Notes: generated by a model not told the origin, from the letters alone. A stretch of 64,000 nucleotides of DNA from Lachnoclostridium sp. An196 (GCF_002160135.1 NZ_NFJZ01000005.1:62001-126000), one strand, 5' to 3'. Positions 8,849-17,883 are shown, counted from the stretch's first letter. Made by a program: numbers and translations.

Positions 8849-10195
8849 TTAAATCTCGCCGTTTGCTTTCAGGTCTTTCAGGAATTTCACGAGCTGTACC
8901 GCCTCATTCGGAGCAACGATCACTTCCCAACCCGGAAGTTTTGCTTCGATATCGCCCTTCAGAACGGCTACCTTGCCCGGAATCACAAGTTTTCTGCACT
9001 TGATCTTCGGCTCTACATTCTCCTGAATGAATTTAGCGACAGAAGTGGAGGACAGTTTGCCTGCAGCCCATGCCGTCAGTACGGAAAGTCCGCCTGCATC
9101 GCTGATTACCAGGTTGCACGGAATACCGGATCTCTCCAGCTCGCCGGATACTACGAAATATGTAAGAGCGAAGTCTACCGTGGTCAGTACCAGAGAATTC
9201 TCGTCTCCGCCGTTGATCGGGTAAATACCCGGCTCTACCTTCATCGGCTTCTGCGGATCGGTGAATACGTTCTGTCTCAGGCCAAAGAGCGGAAGTGCCG
9301 CCGCATAGGTCATCTTGTCCATGACAACGATGGAACCATATTTCAGTACGAACAGAGAAGCCAGCGCGATCTGCATCGGCTCGTCCCCTGCAGCCAGTTT
9401 GCTCAGGTTCACGATGGACGGGTATCCGCAGGTTCTGTCCGGATTCTTTGCCAGGCAGGCACGTCTTACCTGTACCGTGGTAGCAAAGGTCTCTTTGATC
9501 GTAGCGCCGGTGGTATCCAGTACCAGATCTTTGTAGCCCAGTTTCTCGATCGCTGCGGTGGTATCATACAGCTCGTCCAGGCTTGCGCCGGATACGCCGA
9601 GCACTACGCCTGCGCCTTTTGCGATCTCTGCCATCTCTGCATAGTTGGAAGCGTCAGCTCCGTTCAGAACCGGCTTCTCAGCTTTGCAGACTTCCAGAGC
9701 TGCCTTTGCAGCCTCTGCATCCTTGCAGCCAAGGATGATCGTCTTTCCTTTGCCGCTTACTTTCTTAACTGCTTCCACATATGCCGCAGCGTCTCCGGTA
9801 TACTCCACATATACCATCTCTGCATGCATACGCTCGCCGATACGCTCATAATCTACTTTGTTGGACTCAGCCAGCGCTGCGTCAACATCCATATCCGGAG
9901 TTACATCAACTGCAAATCTGGTCTTGCTCACGAAAGTTTTCTCGTGTCTTGCAAGTACCGTCTCGCCGCCCAGCGTATACTCTGCGTCGCCGGTTCCGAC
10001 CTTGATCGTCTTCATAGGCGGTGCCGTCGCCTCGGACAGTGTTGCAAGAGCCTCCTCGGACATATGCGGACATTTGGAAATGTCTACCGCGCCCTGTGCC
10101 ACTTTCATGGAGAATGCCATACAGGTCGGGCTGCCGCACTCTTTGCAGTTTGTTTTTGGTGTCATTTTGAAAATATCTAAACCTTTTAATGCCAT
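8849..10195 (-). CDS. acsC: Corrinoid iron-sulfur protein large (gamma) subunit AcsC
   Basis: A 448-residue subunit of the acetyl-CoA decarbonylase/synthase system. The N-terminal [4Fe-4S] motif is complete: Cys17, Cys20, Cys25 and Cys42 (CX2CX4CX16C), in NCKECGSPTCMAF. It is followed by the TIM-barrel domain and a C-terminal corrinoid-binding domain, visible as VISDAGGLSVLTAWAAGKLS and the following Rossmann-like region. With AcsD it carries the methyl group from AcsE to acetyl-CoA synthase. The ATG follows GGAGGAGGAAAAATACG. It sits 23 bases after acsD and upstream of acsE, the usual neighbours. Confidence 0.96.
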   Translation of the reverse strand: MALKGLDIFKMTPKTNCKECGSPTCMAFSMKVAQGAVDISKCPHMSEEALATLSEATAPPMKTIKVGTGDAEYTLGGETVLARHEKTFVSKTRFAVDVTPDMDVDAALAESNKVDYERIGERMHAEMVYVEYTGDAAAYVEAVKKVSGKGKTIILGCKDAEAAKAALEVCKAEKPVLNGADASNYAEMAEIAKGAGVVLGVSGASLDELYDTTAAIEKLGYKDLVLDTTGATIKETFATTVQVRRACLAKNPDRTCGYPSIVNLSKLAAGDEPMQIALASLFVLKYGSIVVMDKMTYAAALPLFGLRQNVFTDPQKPMKVEPGIYPINGGDENSLVLTTVDFALTYFVVSGELERSGIPCNLVISDAGGLSVLTAWAAGKLSSTSVAKFIQENVEPKIKCRKLVIPGKVAVLKGDIEAKLPGWEVIVAPNEAVQLVKFLKDLKANGEI

Positions 10196-10218
10196 CGTAT
10201 TTTTCCTCCTCCCTGTGA

Positions 10219-11160
10219 TTACATCAATTCATTGATCATTTTAGAAATGGTAGCAACGGAAGTCGGATGTTTCAGGATGACTGCGTTGGAACCGGATGCC
10301 AGTACTGCCGCTGCGGTGGATACTTCCATACCAATGCCGCGGTCTTCCTGTGCTCCCCATTCCGGCATATCTTCTTCAGAAGCCATTGCCTCTTTCACGT
10401 TCCATGCCTCATCGGCAACCGGAGTGATGATCGGCATCTGAAGCTGTGCATCGTTCTGTCCGAGCGCTGCCGCTTTTACGCGATCCATCGTGGATACCAC
10501 ATATTCAAAGCCGTATCCGACTGCTGCGGTACCTACGTTCATCACGATGTTGGACGGAGCTACGCCCAGCTGGGAGATCAATACGTTCAGCTGTTTCGCA
10601 AGGTTGATATCTACTGCGGACTCAGCGCCGACTTTCTGACCGTAAGCCAGTCCTGCAGCCGCGCCAACCTGTTTGTAATCTTCCTCTTTTGCAGACAGGA
10701 TGATCACATTTTTGCCCTGAGCAACCTCAGAAGCTTTCTGTAAAAGCTCGGTATCTTTTGCCACGTTCTTGCATCCTGCGATTACCAGCGGCACGTCGAT
10801 GGCGTCAACGACCTCTTTTACCGCTTTCATGCACTCTTCCGTGGACTTGTCCGCGCCGTTGGGATCTGCGCCCTCCAGCTTCAGGCATACGAAATCTGCG
10901 CCCGGCATCTCTGCCGCTTTCTTCGCGATTTCACCGAGAGTGGTGCATCCCTCATAGTACGCCTTCACGCCTGCCGGCTCATTTTCCAGACCAAGATCCG
11001 TAATCATGACACCAATCTTCGGCGCGTTCTCAATCGGTGCATCAAACGTATAGAATGGTAACACGTTCTCGCCACCGATTTTGATTGCTTTCTCGCCACA
11101 GCCAACTTCAACTGTATTGATGGAAGCATTGAATTTTCCTGATTTTCCATTGAATGGCAT
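10219..11160 (-). CDS. acsD: Corrinoid iron-sulfur protein small (delta) subunit AcsD
   Basis: A 313-residue TIM-barrel subunit (CdhD family) that pairs with AcsC and helps hold the corrinoid and methyl-THF methyltransferase. Family features include the N-terminal VEVGCGEKAIKIGGENVLPF, LKLEGADPNG and MNVGTAAVGYGFEYVVSTMDR. The ATG follows TAAGGAGGATATACCA, a very strong ribosome site. A likely extended -10 promoter lies just upstream and a 290-base structured gap separates it from acsB, so the acsDCE genes can probably be transcribed on their own as well as by read-through. Confidence 0.96.
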   Translation of the reverse strand: MPFNGKSGKFNASINTVEVGCGEKAIKIGGENVLPFYTFDAPIENAPKIGVMITDLGLENEPAGVKAYYEGCTTLGEIAKKAAEMPGADFVCLKLEGADPNGADKSTEECMKAVKEVVDAIDVPLVIAGCKNVAKDTELLQKASEVAQGKNVIILSAKEEDYKQVGAAAGLAYGQKVGAESAVDINLAKQLNVLISQLGVAPSNIVMNVGTAAVGYGFEYVVSTMDRVKAAALGQNDAQLQMPIITPVADEAWNVKEAMASEEDMPEWGAQEDRGIGMEVSTAAAVLASGSNAVILKHPTSVATISKMINELM

Positions 11161-11192
11161 TGGTATATCCTCCTTAAAAATCTTTCTATAGC

Positions 11193-11221
11193 ATTATATC
11201 ATAAAACCTGCCGTCGGGAAA
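11193..11221 (-). promoter_or_regulatory. Extended -10 promoter ahead of acsD
   Basis: On the minus strand TGATATAAT gives a perfect -10 box (11193-11198) with the TGn extension. The best -35 candidate 17 bases away is weak (TTTCCC, 11216-11221), which extended -10 promoters tolerate. Start of transcription would lie roughly 25 bases upstream of the acsD ATG. Confidence 0.55.
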
Positions 11222-11246
11222 GCATTTCCTGCATAACATTCCGAAA

Positions 11247-11439
11247 GGGCATGCCTCAAAAAGAGGCTTGCCCTATAGAAATGCTCCCTTACGGGGCCTG
11301 CCGTCCCGCGTTTCACGCGGGAAGTGCTGCTCCAGAATCCGTCCGTGCCCCGCACGTCCGCCGCAGCTTCGCTGCTCCTCGATTCTGTCGCTGACAGGTC
11401 GGGTGAAATCAAATACTCCCTTCGGTCGTGCTTGATTTC
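11247..11439 (-). other. Hairpin-rich structured element between acsB and acsD
   Basis: The 290-base gap 11161-11450 carries no convincing gene but is packed with paired elements. A terminator-like stem with a five-base loop spans 11247-11273, followed on the minus strand by CCCTTTC. CCCGCG/CGCGGG pair at 11305-11321. A cloverleaf-like unit has CAGAATC (11333-11339) pairing with GATTCTG (11381-11387) and enclosing two small hairpins (11344-11356 and 11363-11375). GAAATCAA/TTGATTTC pair at 11405-11439. Possible roles are a terminator with an RNA-processing site or a structured non-coding RNA. It matches no riboswitch I recognise. Confidence 0.5.
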
Positions 11440-11450
11440 CTTCCTCCCTG

Positions 11451-13580
11451 TTACATCATCGGCTCGAGGCCAAGTGCGGGATGTCCTTTCTCGGTCAGGA
11501 ACTCCAGCAGCGTCTCCGGATCGGTCGCGATCGTCTCGTCTCCGATCATGTCCGTGAAGTTGTCGATGTCATACAGCTCTTTCGCCGTCTTGTTCAGACG
11601 CTCCGCTACCTGATCCTTCAGATCCTTCGGCATCCATACGATTCTCTCCACTCCGCCTTCTGCCTTCATGAATTTCTTCGACGAAATGAAATGTTTTCCA
11701 TGTCCCATGAATCCAGGCGTCTGTACTCCGCCGCCTGTCATACTTGCCAGCTCGCCGAACGTCATACCCAGCGGCGTCATTCCCGTGTACTCACGGTTCG
11801 TGATCGCCACACCGTTGGAGAACGGCTCGATTCCGCAGATACACTCGAAGCATCCGCAGGAAGTCATCGGGTCTTCCATGATGGAGTACAGCGTTACATG
11901 CTCCAGCGCTCCGCGGGAGAACTTCGCCACTGCTTCATCCACATCTTCGTAGCGTCCCAGATTCTCGTCGATGACTCTCTCCTTCGTGATCACCTGGCAC
12001 GGTCCTTCCGGATCCAGCTCGTTCGTTGCTTTCGCATCCAGCCACGATACCGCTCCGCACAGGCCCAGACGCTCCGGCGTTACCACGCATACGTGGCTCG
12101 GGGAGAATGCCTGGCACATAATGCAGCTGTAGTATACCGGTACGGACTCGTCCGTCAGGGATGTCAGTCTCTCGTCACGGCGGTCATATGCCGGAACTGC
12201 CAGTTCATGACGCAGTTTGGTACATTCCTCCGCATCGGTTACGATCGTTACCGCGCATTTATCCACTACGGCGTCAAATTCATTCTTGATATTCGCATAC
12301 AGCACTTCCGCCAGATCTTTCGCGCGGAAGCCTGCCTCGTAAGTATTCTTGCTGACACGGATACGGATCATGTCACGCTGTCCTGTATGCATCACACCTT
12401 CGATACAGTTCACATAGCTGTGGAACTTACGTTCGAACACCGGTTCGAAGTCGGTCTGCATGTTCTTTCCTGCCACATCCACGATGTACGCGATCTGCTG
12501 CTTGCTTCCTACTTCCATCTGGTCGAAATCCGGCCCGATCAGCGTAAACTTGTGGTCTTCTACTTCCGTCAGCTCTTTCGTGCATACCAGCTCGAAGCAG
12601 TCTTTTCTGGATCCGTCGAACTCTACCTGCATGTCGCCCCTGCGGATGATCTCTCCTTCGAATGCGGATGCGAAAGATACCGGGATGTCGATCTTTGTAA
12701 TCTTGATCTTGATATCGCGCGCTTCCAGGGAAGTTGCGTTGAATCTGGATACATCCTCCTGTACGATCAGGCTCTTCGGTACGCGGAAAATATTCTCGGT
12801 CTCGTTGGTGATAACCGGGAAGCCCAGCGCGATCGCGCCTGCTCCGCACGCCACGATCACATCGTCCAGCGGCGCGAACGCGTTTACGAATGCCGGCACA
12901 CGTTCAAACGTGTATTTCATCAGGTTGCCTGCGTCACCCGGCGTTACGTTTCCGAAAATCAGCGCCGCACGAATTGCCACGGATACCACGTGGATCACGC
13001 TGGTCACGTCGCGTCCCAGCGGGATAATACGCACTGCCGCGCCCATGTTCAGGCCTGCCTCCAGACACTGGTCGATCACTCCGCCCACCAGCGTTACCAG
13101 AATACCCTGTGCCTGATAGCTCTTCACCAGCTCCACAGCCTCTTCCTTCGTGGGAGCTGCGCCGAGGATAACCGCCACGCCCGGGATATCTCCGGTTACC
13201 AGCGGCACGCCCAGCTCACGGATCGTCGCGTCCATCAGATGGCCGCTGCAGGGCTCTTCATACGGGGTCTCGTTGTTGATATATTTCAGGACTTCGATGA
13301 ACTCTGCGCAGAGTGCCGTAGCCACGCCGCTCATGAACGCGTCGTTCAGTCTTTTTTCCCTGGTCATCAGGGTCTTTACTACGCCCAGGGCCTCTTTCAG
13401 TTCTCCCAGGTTGGACACCTTCGTTCCGGTCACTGCGTAGTAGCAGGGAAGGCTGTAGGCGGTGTGCGGGAAAGCTACGGCCTGGTCTGCGCCGTACTGC
13501 GCAATTGCGTTGTCGATGGCAGTCTCGGTCAGGCCATAGACTGCGTCGTTACCGCTGAATACTCTGTCAAATAATGTCAC
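11451..13580 (-). CDS. acsB: Acetyl-CoA synthase, CO-methylating subunit (AcsB)
   Basis: A 709-residue protein, the full bacterial length (about 729 in Moorella) including the N-terminal CODH-docking domain. It joins CO, the methyl group and CoA to acetyl-CoA at the Ni-Ni-[4Fe-4S] A-cluster. The cluster ligands are present: CIMCQAFSPSHVC and the cysteine nine residues further on (near residues 488-512), plus the CGCFECICG motif near residue 568, whose Cys-Gly-Cys binds the distal nickel. The start is GTG, preceded by GGAGG nine bases upstream. It sits between the acsF-like gene and the structured gap before acsD. Confidence 0.97.
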   Translation of the reverse strand: MTLFDRVFSGNDAVYGLTETAIDNAIAQYGADQAVAFPHTAYSLPCYYAVTGTKVSNLGELKEALGVVKTLMTREKRLNDAFMSGVATALCAEFIEVLKYINNETPYEEPCSGHLMDATIRELGVPLVTGDIPGVAVILGAAPTKEEAVELVKSYQAQGILVTLVGGVIDQCLEAGLNMGAAVRIIPLGRDVTSVIHVVSVAIRAALIFGNVTPGDAGNLMKYTFERVPAFVNAFAPLDDVIVACGAGAIALGFPVITNETENIFRVPKSLIVQEDVSRFNATSLEARDIKIKITKIDIPVSFASAFEGEIIRRGDMQVEFDGSRKDCFELVCTKELTEVEDHKFTLIGPDFDQMEVGSKQQIAYIVDVAGKNMQTDFEPVFERKFHSYVNCIEGVMHTGQRDMIRIRVSKNTYEAGFRAKDLAEVLYANIKNEFDAVVDKCAVTIVTDAEECTKLRHELAVPAYDRRDERLTSLTDESVPVYYSCIMCQAFSPSHVCVVTPERLGLCGAVSWLDAKATNELDPEGPCQVITKERVIDENLGRYEDVDEAVAKFSRGALEHVTLYSIMEDPMTSCGCFECICGIEPFSNGVAITNREYTGMTPLGMTFGELASMTGGGVQTPGFMGHGKHFISSKKFMKAEGGVERIVWMPKDLKDQVAERLNKTAKELYDIDNFTDMIGDETIATDPETLLEFLTEKGHPALGLEPMM

Positions 13581-13599
13581 GGTATTGTACCTCCAATTT

Positions 13600-14367
13600 C
13601 TAATTCGATTGATCGAGGATTTCCTTGATCCTTCGGATTTCCTCTGTCGCAGACTGACTCACATCAAAAGGCGACTGCCCGCGCCGGTCTGCGTCTATCA
13701 CTTCCGTATTGTAATGTATAAAGCCAAGCAAATCTTCCTCCGGAATTCTGGAGCGGACAAACTCTTCGTCCTCCGCACCCCGCACCTTGTTCGCGACCAC
13801 GCGCACCCGGCGGATTCCCAGATCCTCTGCCAGACGTTTCACATTCTTGTAAGTCTGAACGCTTCTTGCGCCCGGCTCAATGACAACAATGAACTGTTCC
13901 ATGGATTCGCAGGTCCCTCGTCCCAGATGCTCCAGCCCGGCTTCCATATCCATGATTACCACATCTGTGCTGCGAAGCATCAGATGGCTGATAATACGGC
14001 GAAGCATCACATGCTCCGGACATACGCAGCCTCCTCCTCCGGTCTCCACTGTCCCCAGCAGCAGCAGCTTTACACCGTTGTAGGTCTTGCTGTAAGTGTC
14101 GGGGATATCGTCCACCTTAGGATTCAATTTGTAAAATTGATTGTCGGCTCCCGCGCCCGTGCGCTCCTCCACCAGTTTTCTCATCTTGGAAATCGGTATA
14201 ATGGAATCCAGTATCTCTTCCGGAAATCCCAGCGCCAGTCCCAGGTTCGCATCCGGGTCCACGTCGGCCGCCAGGACCGTCCTTCCCTCTTCTGCATATA
14301 ACCTGGCCAGTGTAGCCGCAAAGGTCGTCTTTCCGACTCCTCCTTTTCCGGTAATTGCTATTTTCAA
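13600..14367 (-). CDS. acsF: CooC-type P-loop ATPase for ACS maturation (AcsF-like)
   Basis: A MinD/CooC-family nickel-insertion ATPase of about 255 residues. The deviant Walker A ITGKGGVGKTTFAATLA opens the protein, and GGGCVCPEH near residue 114 gives the CxC metal-binding pair. VVIMDMEAGLEHLGRGT is the Walker B/switch region. An ATG 21 bases further upstream overlaps the ribosome site; GGAGGG spaced nine bases from a TTG gives the family-like start (M)KIAITGKGGVG, used here. It lies directly between acsA and acsB, which favours a role in loading nickel into acetyl-CoA synthase (AcsF) over CO dehydrogenase. The split from CooC is inferred from position. Confidence 0.85.
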   Translation of the reverse strand: MKIAITGKGGVGKTTFAATLARLYAEEGRTVLAADVDPDANLGLALGFPEEILDSIIPISKMRKLVEERTGAGADNQFYKLNPKVDDIPDTYSKTYNGVKLLLLGTVETGGGGCVCPEHVMLRRIISHLMLRSTDVVIMDMEAGLEHLGRGTCESMEQFIVVIEPGARSVQTYKNVKRLAEDLGIRRVRVVANKVRGAEDEEFVRSRIPEEDLLGFIHYNTEVIDADRRGQSPFDVSQSATEEIRRIKEILDQSN

Positions 14368-14410
14368 TGTTGTCACCCTCCGGTCCATAGATTTGCTGTA
14401 TATTTTGGTA

Positions 14411-16303
14411 TTAGATACCGATCGCAGCTCTCTTCTCTTCGATACGGTCGATCATCTTGTCAACCAGTTTCTCGATATCGGTCTCAACGGTATAAGCTGC
14501 CTCTACCCAGTCACGGACACCTTCCGTCAGCCAGTAACCCATCTGATCGGAACCGCTCACATACGGATCTACGCCCAGGAACGTATCGATACCGGTAGAT
14601 ACCACGTAGTTTCCAATGGATACTGCTTTCTCAGACATCCACTCCGGAGCGCATCCCACTACCGGGAGCTGGGAGATGTTCAGTCCGGAATCTTTCGCAA
14701 GTTCAGATACCAGGATCATCATACGGCTGATATCCACGCAGGAGCCCATATGAAGTACCGGCGGAATGTCTGCCAGTTCACATACACGCTTCAGGCCTGC
14801 ACCGCAGAGATCCTTCGCGCTCTTGTCCATCAGACCAGCTTTGGCTGCCGCCTGTGCGGAACATCCGGATGCAACGACGATAATGTCATTTGCAAGCAGT
14901 TTCTTCATCAGTTCGATATGCGCATAGTCCGGACGGATCTTCGGATTGTTGCAGCCTACCATAGCTACTGCTCCGCGGATAACGCCGGAAGTAATGCATT
15001 CGATCAGCGGCTTGGTGGTTCCCAGTTCATCCACCTGGGAATTGGTTACGCCGTCCAGCGTCTTTACGATTGCTTCTACGGAGTATCCAACCGTTGCTTT
15101 CTGCTTCATATCCGGGATATATACCAGTTCCGGCTTACGGTTCTGGAAGTTGTCGATCGCCATCTTTACGATCTGTTTTGCTTTTTCAGCTGCCGTTCCC
15201 ACATCAAAACGGATGTAGTCGGAATCCGGCATCTGTGCCACCGGGGAAGTCGTAATAAACTTCGTGTGGAAACATTTGCTCAGAGGCCCAAGAGCCGGGA
15301 AGATACACTGCACGTCCACGACGATTGCTTCGCATGCCCCGGTCAGAACCACGTTCTCCTGCTGCAGGAAGTTACCTGCCATCGGAATACCGCGGCGCAT
15401 AGCCACTTCGTTGGAGGTACAGCAGACACCGGATACGGTGATGCCCTTTGCTCCTACGGATTTTGCATATGCGATCATCTCCGGATCATCCGCATATTCG
15501 CATACCATCTCGGACAGGGACGGATCATGTCCATGAACCACGATGTTTACATTGTCAGCGTTCATAACGCCCAGATTTGCCTCCGTATCGATCGGCTTCG
15601 GCGTTCCGAAGAGCACGTCGGAGAACTCGGTTCCGCACATGGAGCCGCCCCAGCCGTCGCAGAGACCGGCACGCAGAGACTGGCGGACCAGCGCTTCCGG
15701 TTTGGAGGAACATCCCATATGGGTCATATGTAAGGAACATGCAACCTCGCGGTCGATCGCTCTCGGAGCAATCTCCGCTTTCTCCCACAGATCCTGCGTG
15801 TGCTGCGGAGCACGTTTCAGCCAGCGCTGATATCCAAACGGTTTTCCGTATTCCATGAGGGCCATCTCAGCCACTTCATGAGCCAGATCATAGATATCTT
15901 TTCCTTCGGTCTCCACGCCCCACTCTTTTGCGATACGGATCAGCTTGTCCGGATCTTTTACTTTATAAGCGCCATCTGCAGCGGCATGATACAGAGTATG
16001 GCAGATCTCGCGTCCGTGATCGGAGTGCGTAGCTGCGCCGCCGGCAGTAAATTTCAGATAGTTACGTCCTACGATACCGTGTGCGTCGCATCCGCAGATT
16101 CCTCTCGGAGCCTTCGGGGTGATACGGCACGGTCCCATGGAACAGATACGGCAGCAAATACCCTGCTCGCCAAATTTACAATGCGGTGTCTGGTTCTTTA
16201 CGCGAAGCTGCCACGCATCAGCGCCCACTTTTGCGCCCGTCTCCAGCAGTCGGTTAGTAGCGGCTTCAAACTCTTCTACTGTTGTTAATTTAAAGTCTCC
16301 CAT
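14411..16303 (-). CDS. acsA: Ni-containing CO dehydrogenase catalytic subunit (AcsA/CooS)
   Basis: A 630-residue enzyme that reduces CO2 to CO for acetyl-CoA synthase. The N-terminal cysteine cluster HCKFGEQGICCRICSMGPC (Cys42, Cys50, Cys51, Cys54, Cys59, with Cys70 and Cys72 following) matches the D- and B-cluster ligands of CooS-type CODH. Later GCNNPKIRPD, SGCSAQAAAKAG and LHMGSCVDISRM match C-cluster surroundings. The ATG follows AAAAGGAGATTTAT. Flanked by CooC upstream and the AcsF-like ATPase and acsB downstream, it is the CODH half of the bifunctional complex rather than a stand-alone CooS. Confidence 0.97.
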   Translation of the reverse strand: MGDFKLTTVEEFEAATNRLLETGAKVGADAWQLRVKNQTPHCKFGEQGICCRICSMGPCRITPKAPRGICGCDAHGIVGRNYLKFTAGGAATHSDHGREICHTLYHAAADGAYKVKDPDKLIRIAKEWGVETEGKDIYDLAHEVAEMALMEYGKPFGYQRWLKRAPQHTQDLWEKAEIAPRAIDREVACSLHMTHMGCSSKPEALVRQSLRAGLCDGWGGSMCGTEFSDVLFGTPKPIDTEANLGVMNADNVNIVVHGHDPSLSEMVCEYADDPEMIAYAKSVGAKGITVSGVCCTSNEVAMRRGIPMAGNFLQQENVVLTGACEAIVVDVQCIFPALGPLSKCFHTKFITTSPVAQMPDSDYIRFDVGTAAEKAKQIVKMAIDNFQNRKPELVYIPDMKQKATVGYSVEAIVKTLDGVTNSQVDELGTTKPLIECITSGVIRGAVAMVGCNNPKIRPDYAHIELMKKLLANDIIVVASGCSAQAAAKAGLMDKSAKDLCGAGLKRVCELADIPPVLHMGSCVDISRMMILVSELAKDSGLNISQLPVVGCAPEWMSEKAVSIGNYVVSTGIDTFLGVDPYVSGSDQMGYWLTEGVRDWVEAAYTVETDIEKLVDKMIDRIEEKRAAIGI

Positions 16304-16328
16304 ATAAATCTCCTTTTAAGCAGCCTTT

Positions 16329-17099
16329 TTACAGGTTCAGGCTGTCTATAATCTTGTATAATGCCTGTCTGACCGGGTTTTCCGGCGGTAGCTCGGTCGT
16401 CGGGGTCCCGGCGCTGTCATATTCGTACACGCCTTCGTCATGCGGAACCACTCCCAGAAGCTCAAGCCCCTGCTTCTGGATTTCCTCCTGAACACCCTCG
16501 CTTAACACCCCTCCCGGGGCACGGTTCACGATCAGGCCTACTTTTTTGGGCTTCAATCCACATTCCGGAATCAAGCGGGCGATGCGTCCGACCGCCTGAA
16601 TCCCTCTGCGGGAACAATCGCTCACCAAAATCACGATATCCACGTTCGGCAGAATCCCCCGGCTGATATGCTCCATTCCGGCTTCATTGTCTACCACCAC
16701 ATAGTTATAGTGCTGGGAACGTCTGGCTACCTGAGCGGACAAAAGACCGTTGACAAAGCAGTAACACCCTTTCCCCTGAGTATGTCCCATAACCAGAAGG
16801 TCATAGTCGTCTTCCTCCGTCAGCGCGGTATCAAATTTAAACTCGGCATAATCCTGCTTGGACATACCTGCCGGAATCGGGCTTTTTTCAGCCAGCTCCG
16901 CTTTTGCAATCTCCTCACGGATGTCACCCAGCGTCGCCTCTACTTCCACGCCGAGCACTTCGTTCAGATTCGCGTTTGCATCTGCATCCACCGCCAGGAT
17001 CGGGCCTTTCTTTTTTTCTGCTAAGTACTGTATCAGCATGCCGGTCAGCGTAGTCTTTCCCACGCCGCCTTTGCCTGCTACTGCAATCGTCTGCGGCAT
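16329..17099 (-). CDS. cooC: CO dehydrogenase nickel-insertion ATPase CooC
   Basis: A 256-residue P-loop ATPase of the MinD/CooC family. The Walker A is AVAGKGGVGKTTLTG at residues 6-20; the metal-binding CxC lies in GKGCYCFVN near residue 112; VVVDNEAGMEHISRG is the switch region. CooC loads nickel into CODH in the cytosol. The ATG follows TAGGAGATGACAAT. It is the second CooC-type gene in the cluster; adjacency to acsA suggests this one serves CODH. The CooT and His-rich metal proteins upstream point to a local nickel-handling module. Confidence 0.93.
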   Translation of the reverse strand: MPQTIAVAGKGGVGKTTLTGMLIQYLAEKKKGPILAVDADANANLNEVLGVEVEATLGDIREEIAKAELAEKSPIPAGMSKQDYAEFKFDTALTEEDDYDLLVMGHTQGKGCYCFVNGLLSAQVARRSQHYNYVVVDNEAGMEHISRGILPNVDIVILVSDCSRRGIQAVGRIARLIPECGLKPKKVGLIVNRAPGGVLSEGVQEEIQKQGLELLGVVPHDEGVYEYDSAGTPTTELPPENPVRQALYKIIDSLNL

Positions 17100-17135
17100 A
17101 TTGTCATCTCCTAAAATCTAATTTTTGTTTTTCTC

Positions 17136-17210
17136 TTATGTCTTTGGCGGAGACACCCCGAAAGAGAGGAGCCTTTTGTTACTCATGGCTTCTGACACTT
17201 TCAACATCAT
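17136..17210 (-). CDS. Possible 24-residue small ORF upstream of cooC
   Basis: The 163-base gap between cooT and cooC contains ATG ATG TTG AAA at 17210, preceded by AAAGGGGGGTG, a strong though closely spaced ribosome site. It runs 24 codons to TAA at 17136-17138. The peptide ends NKRLLSFGVSPPKT and has no recognisable motif. It could be a leader peptide or a real microprotein, or chance. The rest of the gap is AT-rich and featureless. Confidence 0.25.
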   Translation of the reverse strand: MMLKVSEAMSNKRLLSFGVSPPKT

Positions 17211-17262
17211 CACCCCCCTTTATTTATAGTTTTTATTGCATCCCATGTACAATAATCATTAC

Positions 17263-17454
17263 TTACTCGGCACAGTTGATTTTCACAACTGAATTCGCCA
17301 GGTCAACCATAGTAATGGCACCCTCCACAGTAATTTCCTGCCCCATGATGTCCCTGATACAGATCGTCGTACCGTCCACATCAATGCGGCTGGCATTCTT
17401 GATCAAAATGCTCTCGCTGTCCTGTTTCTTTCCATAAACCGTCGCAAGACACAT
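17263..17454 (-). CDS. cooT: CooT-family small nickel-binding protein
   Basis: A 63-residue protein starting MCLATVYGKK, matching CooT, a small dimeric protein that binds nickel through Cys2. A start three codons earlier (GTG) is possible, but it abuts the ribosome site; AGGAGG spaced eight bases from ATG gives the MC start needed to put the cysteine at position 2. It lies between the His-rich protein and CooC, consistent with delivering nickel to CODH/ACS maturation. The rest is a short SH3-like beta fold by family knowledge. Confidence 0.85.
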   Translation of the reverse strand: MCLATVYGKKQDSESILIKNASRIDVDGTTICIRDIMGQEITVEGAITMVDLANSVVKINCAE

Positions 17455-17466
17455 AAGGCTCACCTC

Positions 17467-17772
17467 CTATTTTAAAAGAGACAGTGCAATGGACAATCTC
17501 ATATTGCCCTTTTCAAAATCTTCCACACCGCGCTCCACCTGAGCAGCAGCATCTTCCTTGCCCTGTTCTCTCAAATGTTTCGCTATCACAGCCAGTTCCT
17601 GCGCATGATGTTTGTTGTGATCCAACATATACGCCAGGACCGCCGTATCTTCGTCCATGGACTGTTCCCCATGCGCATGCTCATTATGCTCATGATCATG
17701 CATGTGTTCATGCTCGTGTCCGTGATCATGGCAGCAGCCGCAATGGCTGTGATCCTCATTCGTTACGTGCAT
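17467..17772 (-). CDS. Histidine-rich metal-binding protein
   Basis: A 101-residue soluble protein. The first 34 residues hold 13 histidines and 3 cysteines, with a HCGCCHDHGHEHEH core, typical of nickel, cobalt or zinc storage and chaperone tails. The rest is a predicted helical domain with ELAVIAKHLREQGKED. A longer frame begins 33 bases upstream, but GGAG ten bases from the ATG of MHVTNEDHS supports the start given. It is 12 bases upstream of cooT, so nickel storage or delivery for CODH/ACS is the likeliest role; cobalt for corrinoids is an alternative. I recognise no named family. Confidence 0.7.
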   Translation of the reverse strand: MHVTNEDHSHCGCCHDHGHEHEHMHDHEHNEHAHGEQSMDEDTAVLAYMLDHNKHHAQELAVIAKHLREQGKEDAAAQVERGVEDFEKGNMRLSIALSLLK

Positions 17773-17883
17773 TGACAAATCTCTCCTTTCCACCAAAAAT
17801 AGCACATCAAAAACTGATATGTTAATTTTTTGACATTCTTGTCTGTATTATACCCCTTAGGGAGATATTTGGCAAGCAGTTTC

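Noticed and set aside
11333-11387. Cloverleaf-like pairing considered as a tRNA gene
   Set aside because: The stem lengths and loops do not fit a tRNA; there is no TTCGA-type loop, no conserved anticodon arm and the unit is too short.
11481-13574. Very long plus-strand open frame opposite acsB
   Set aside because: It lies antisense to an unmistakable acetyl-CoA synthase gene; the low stop frequency reflects the codon bias of the real gene.
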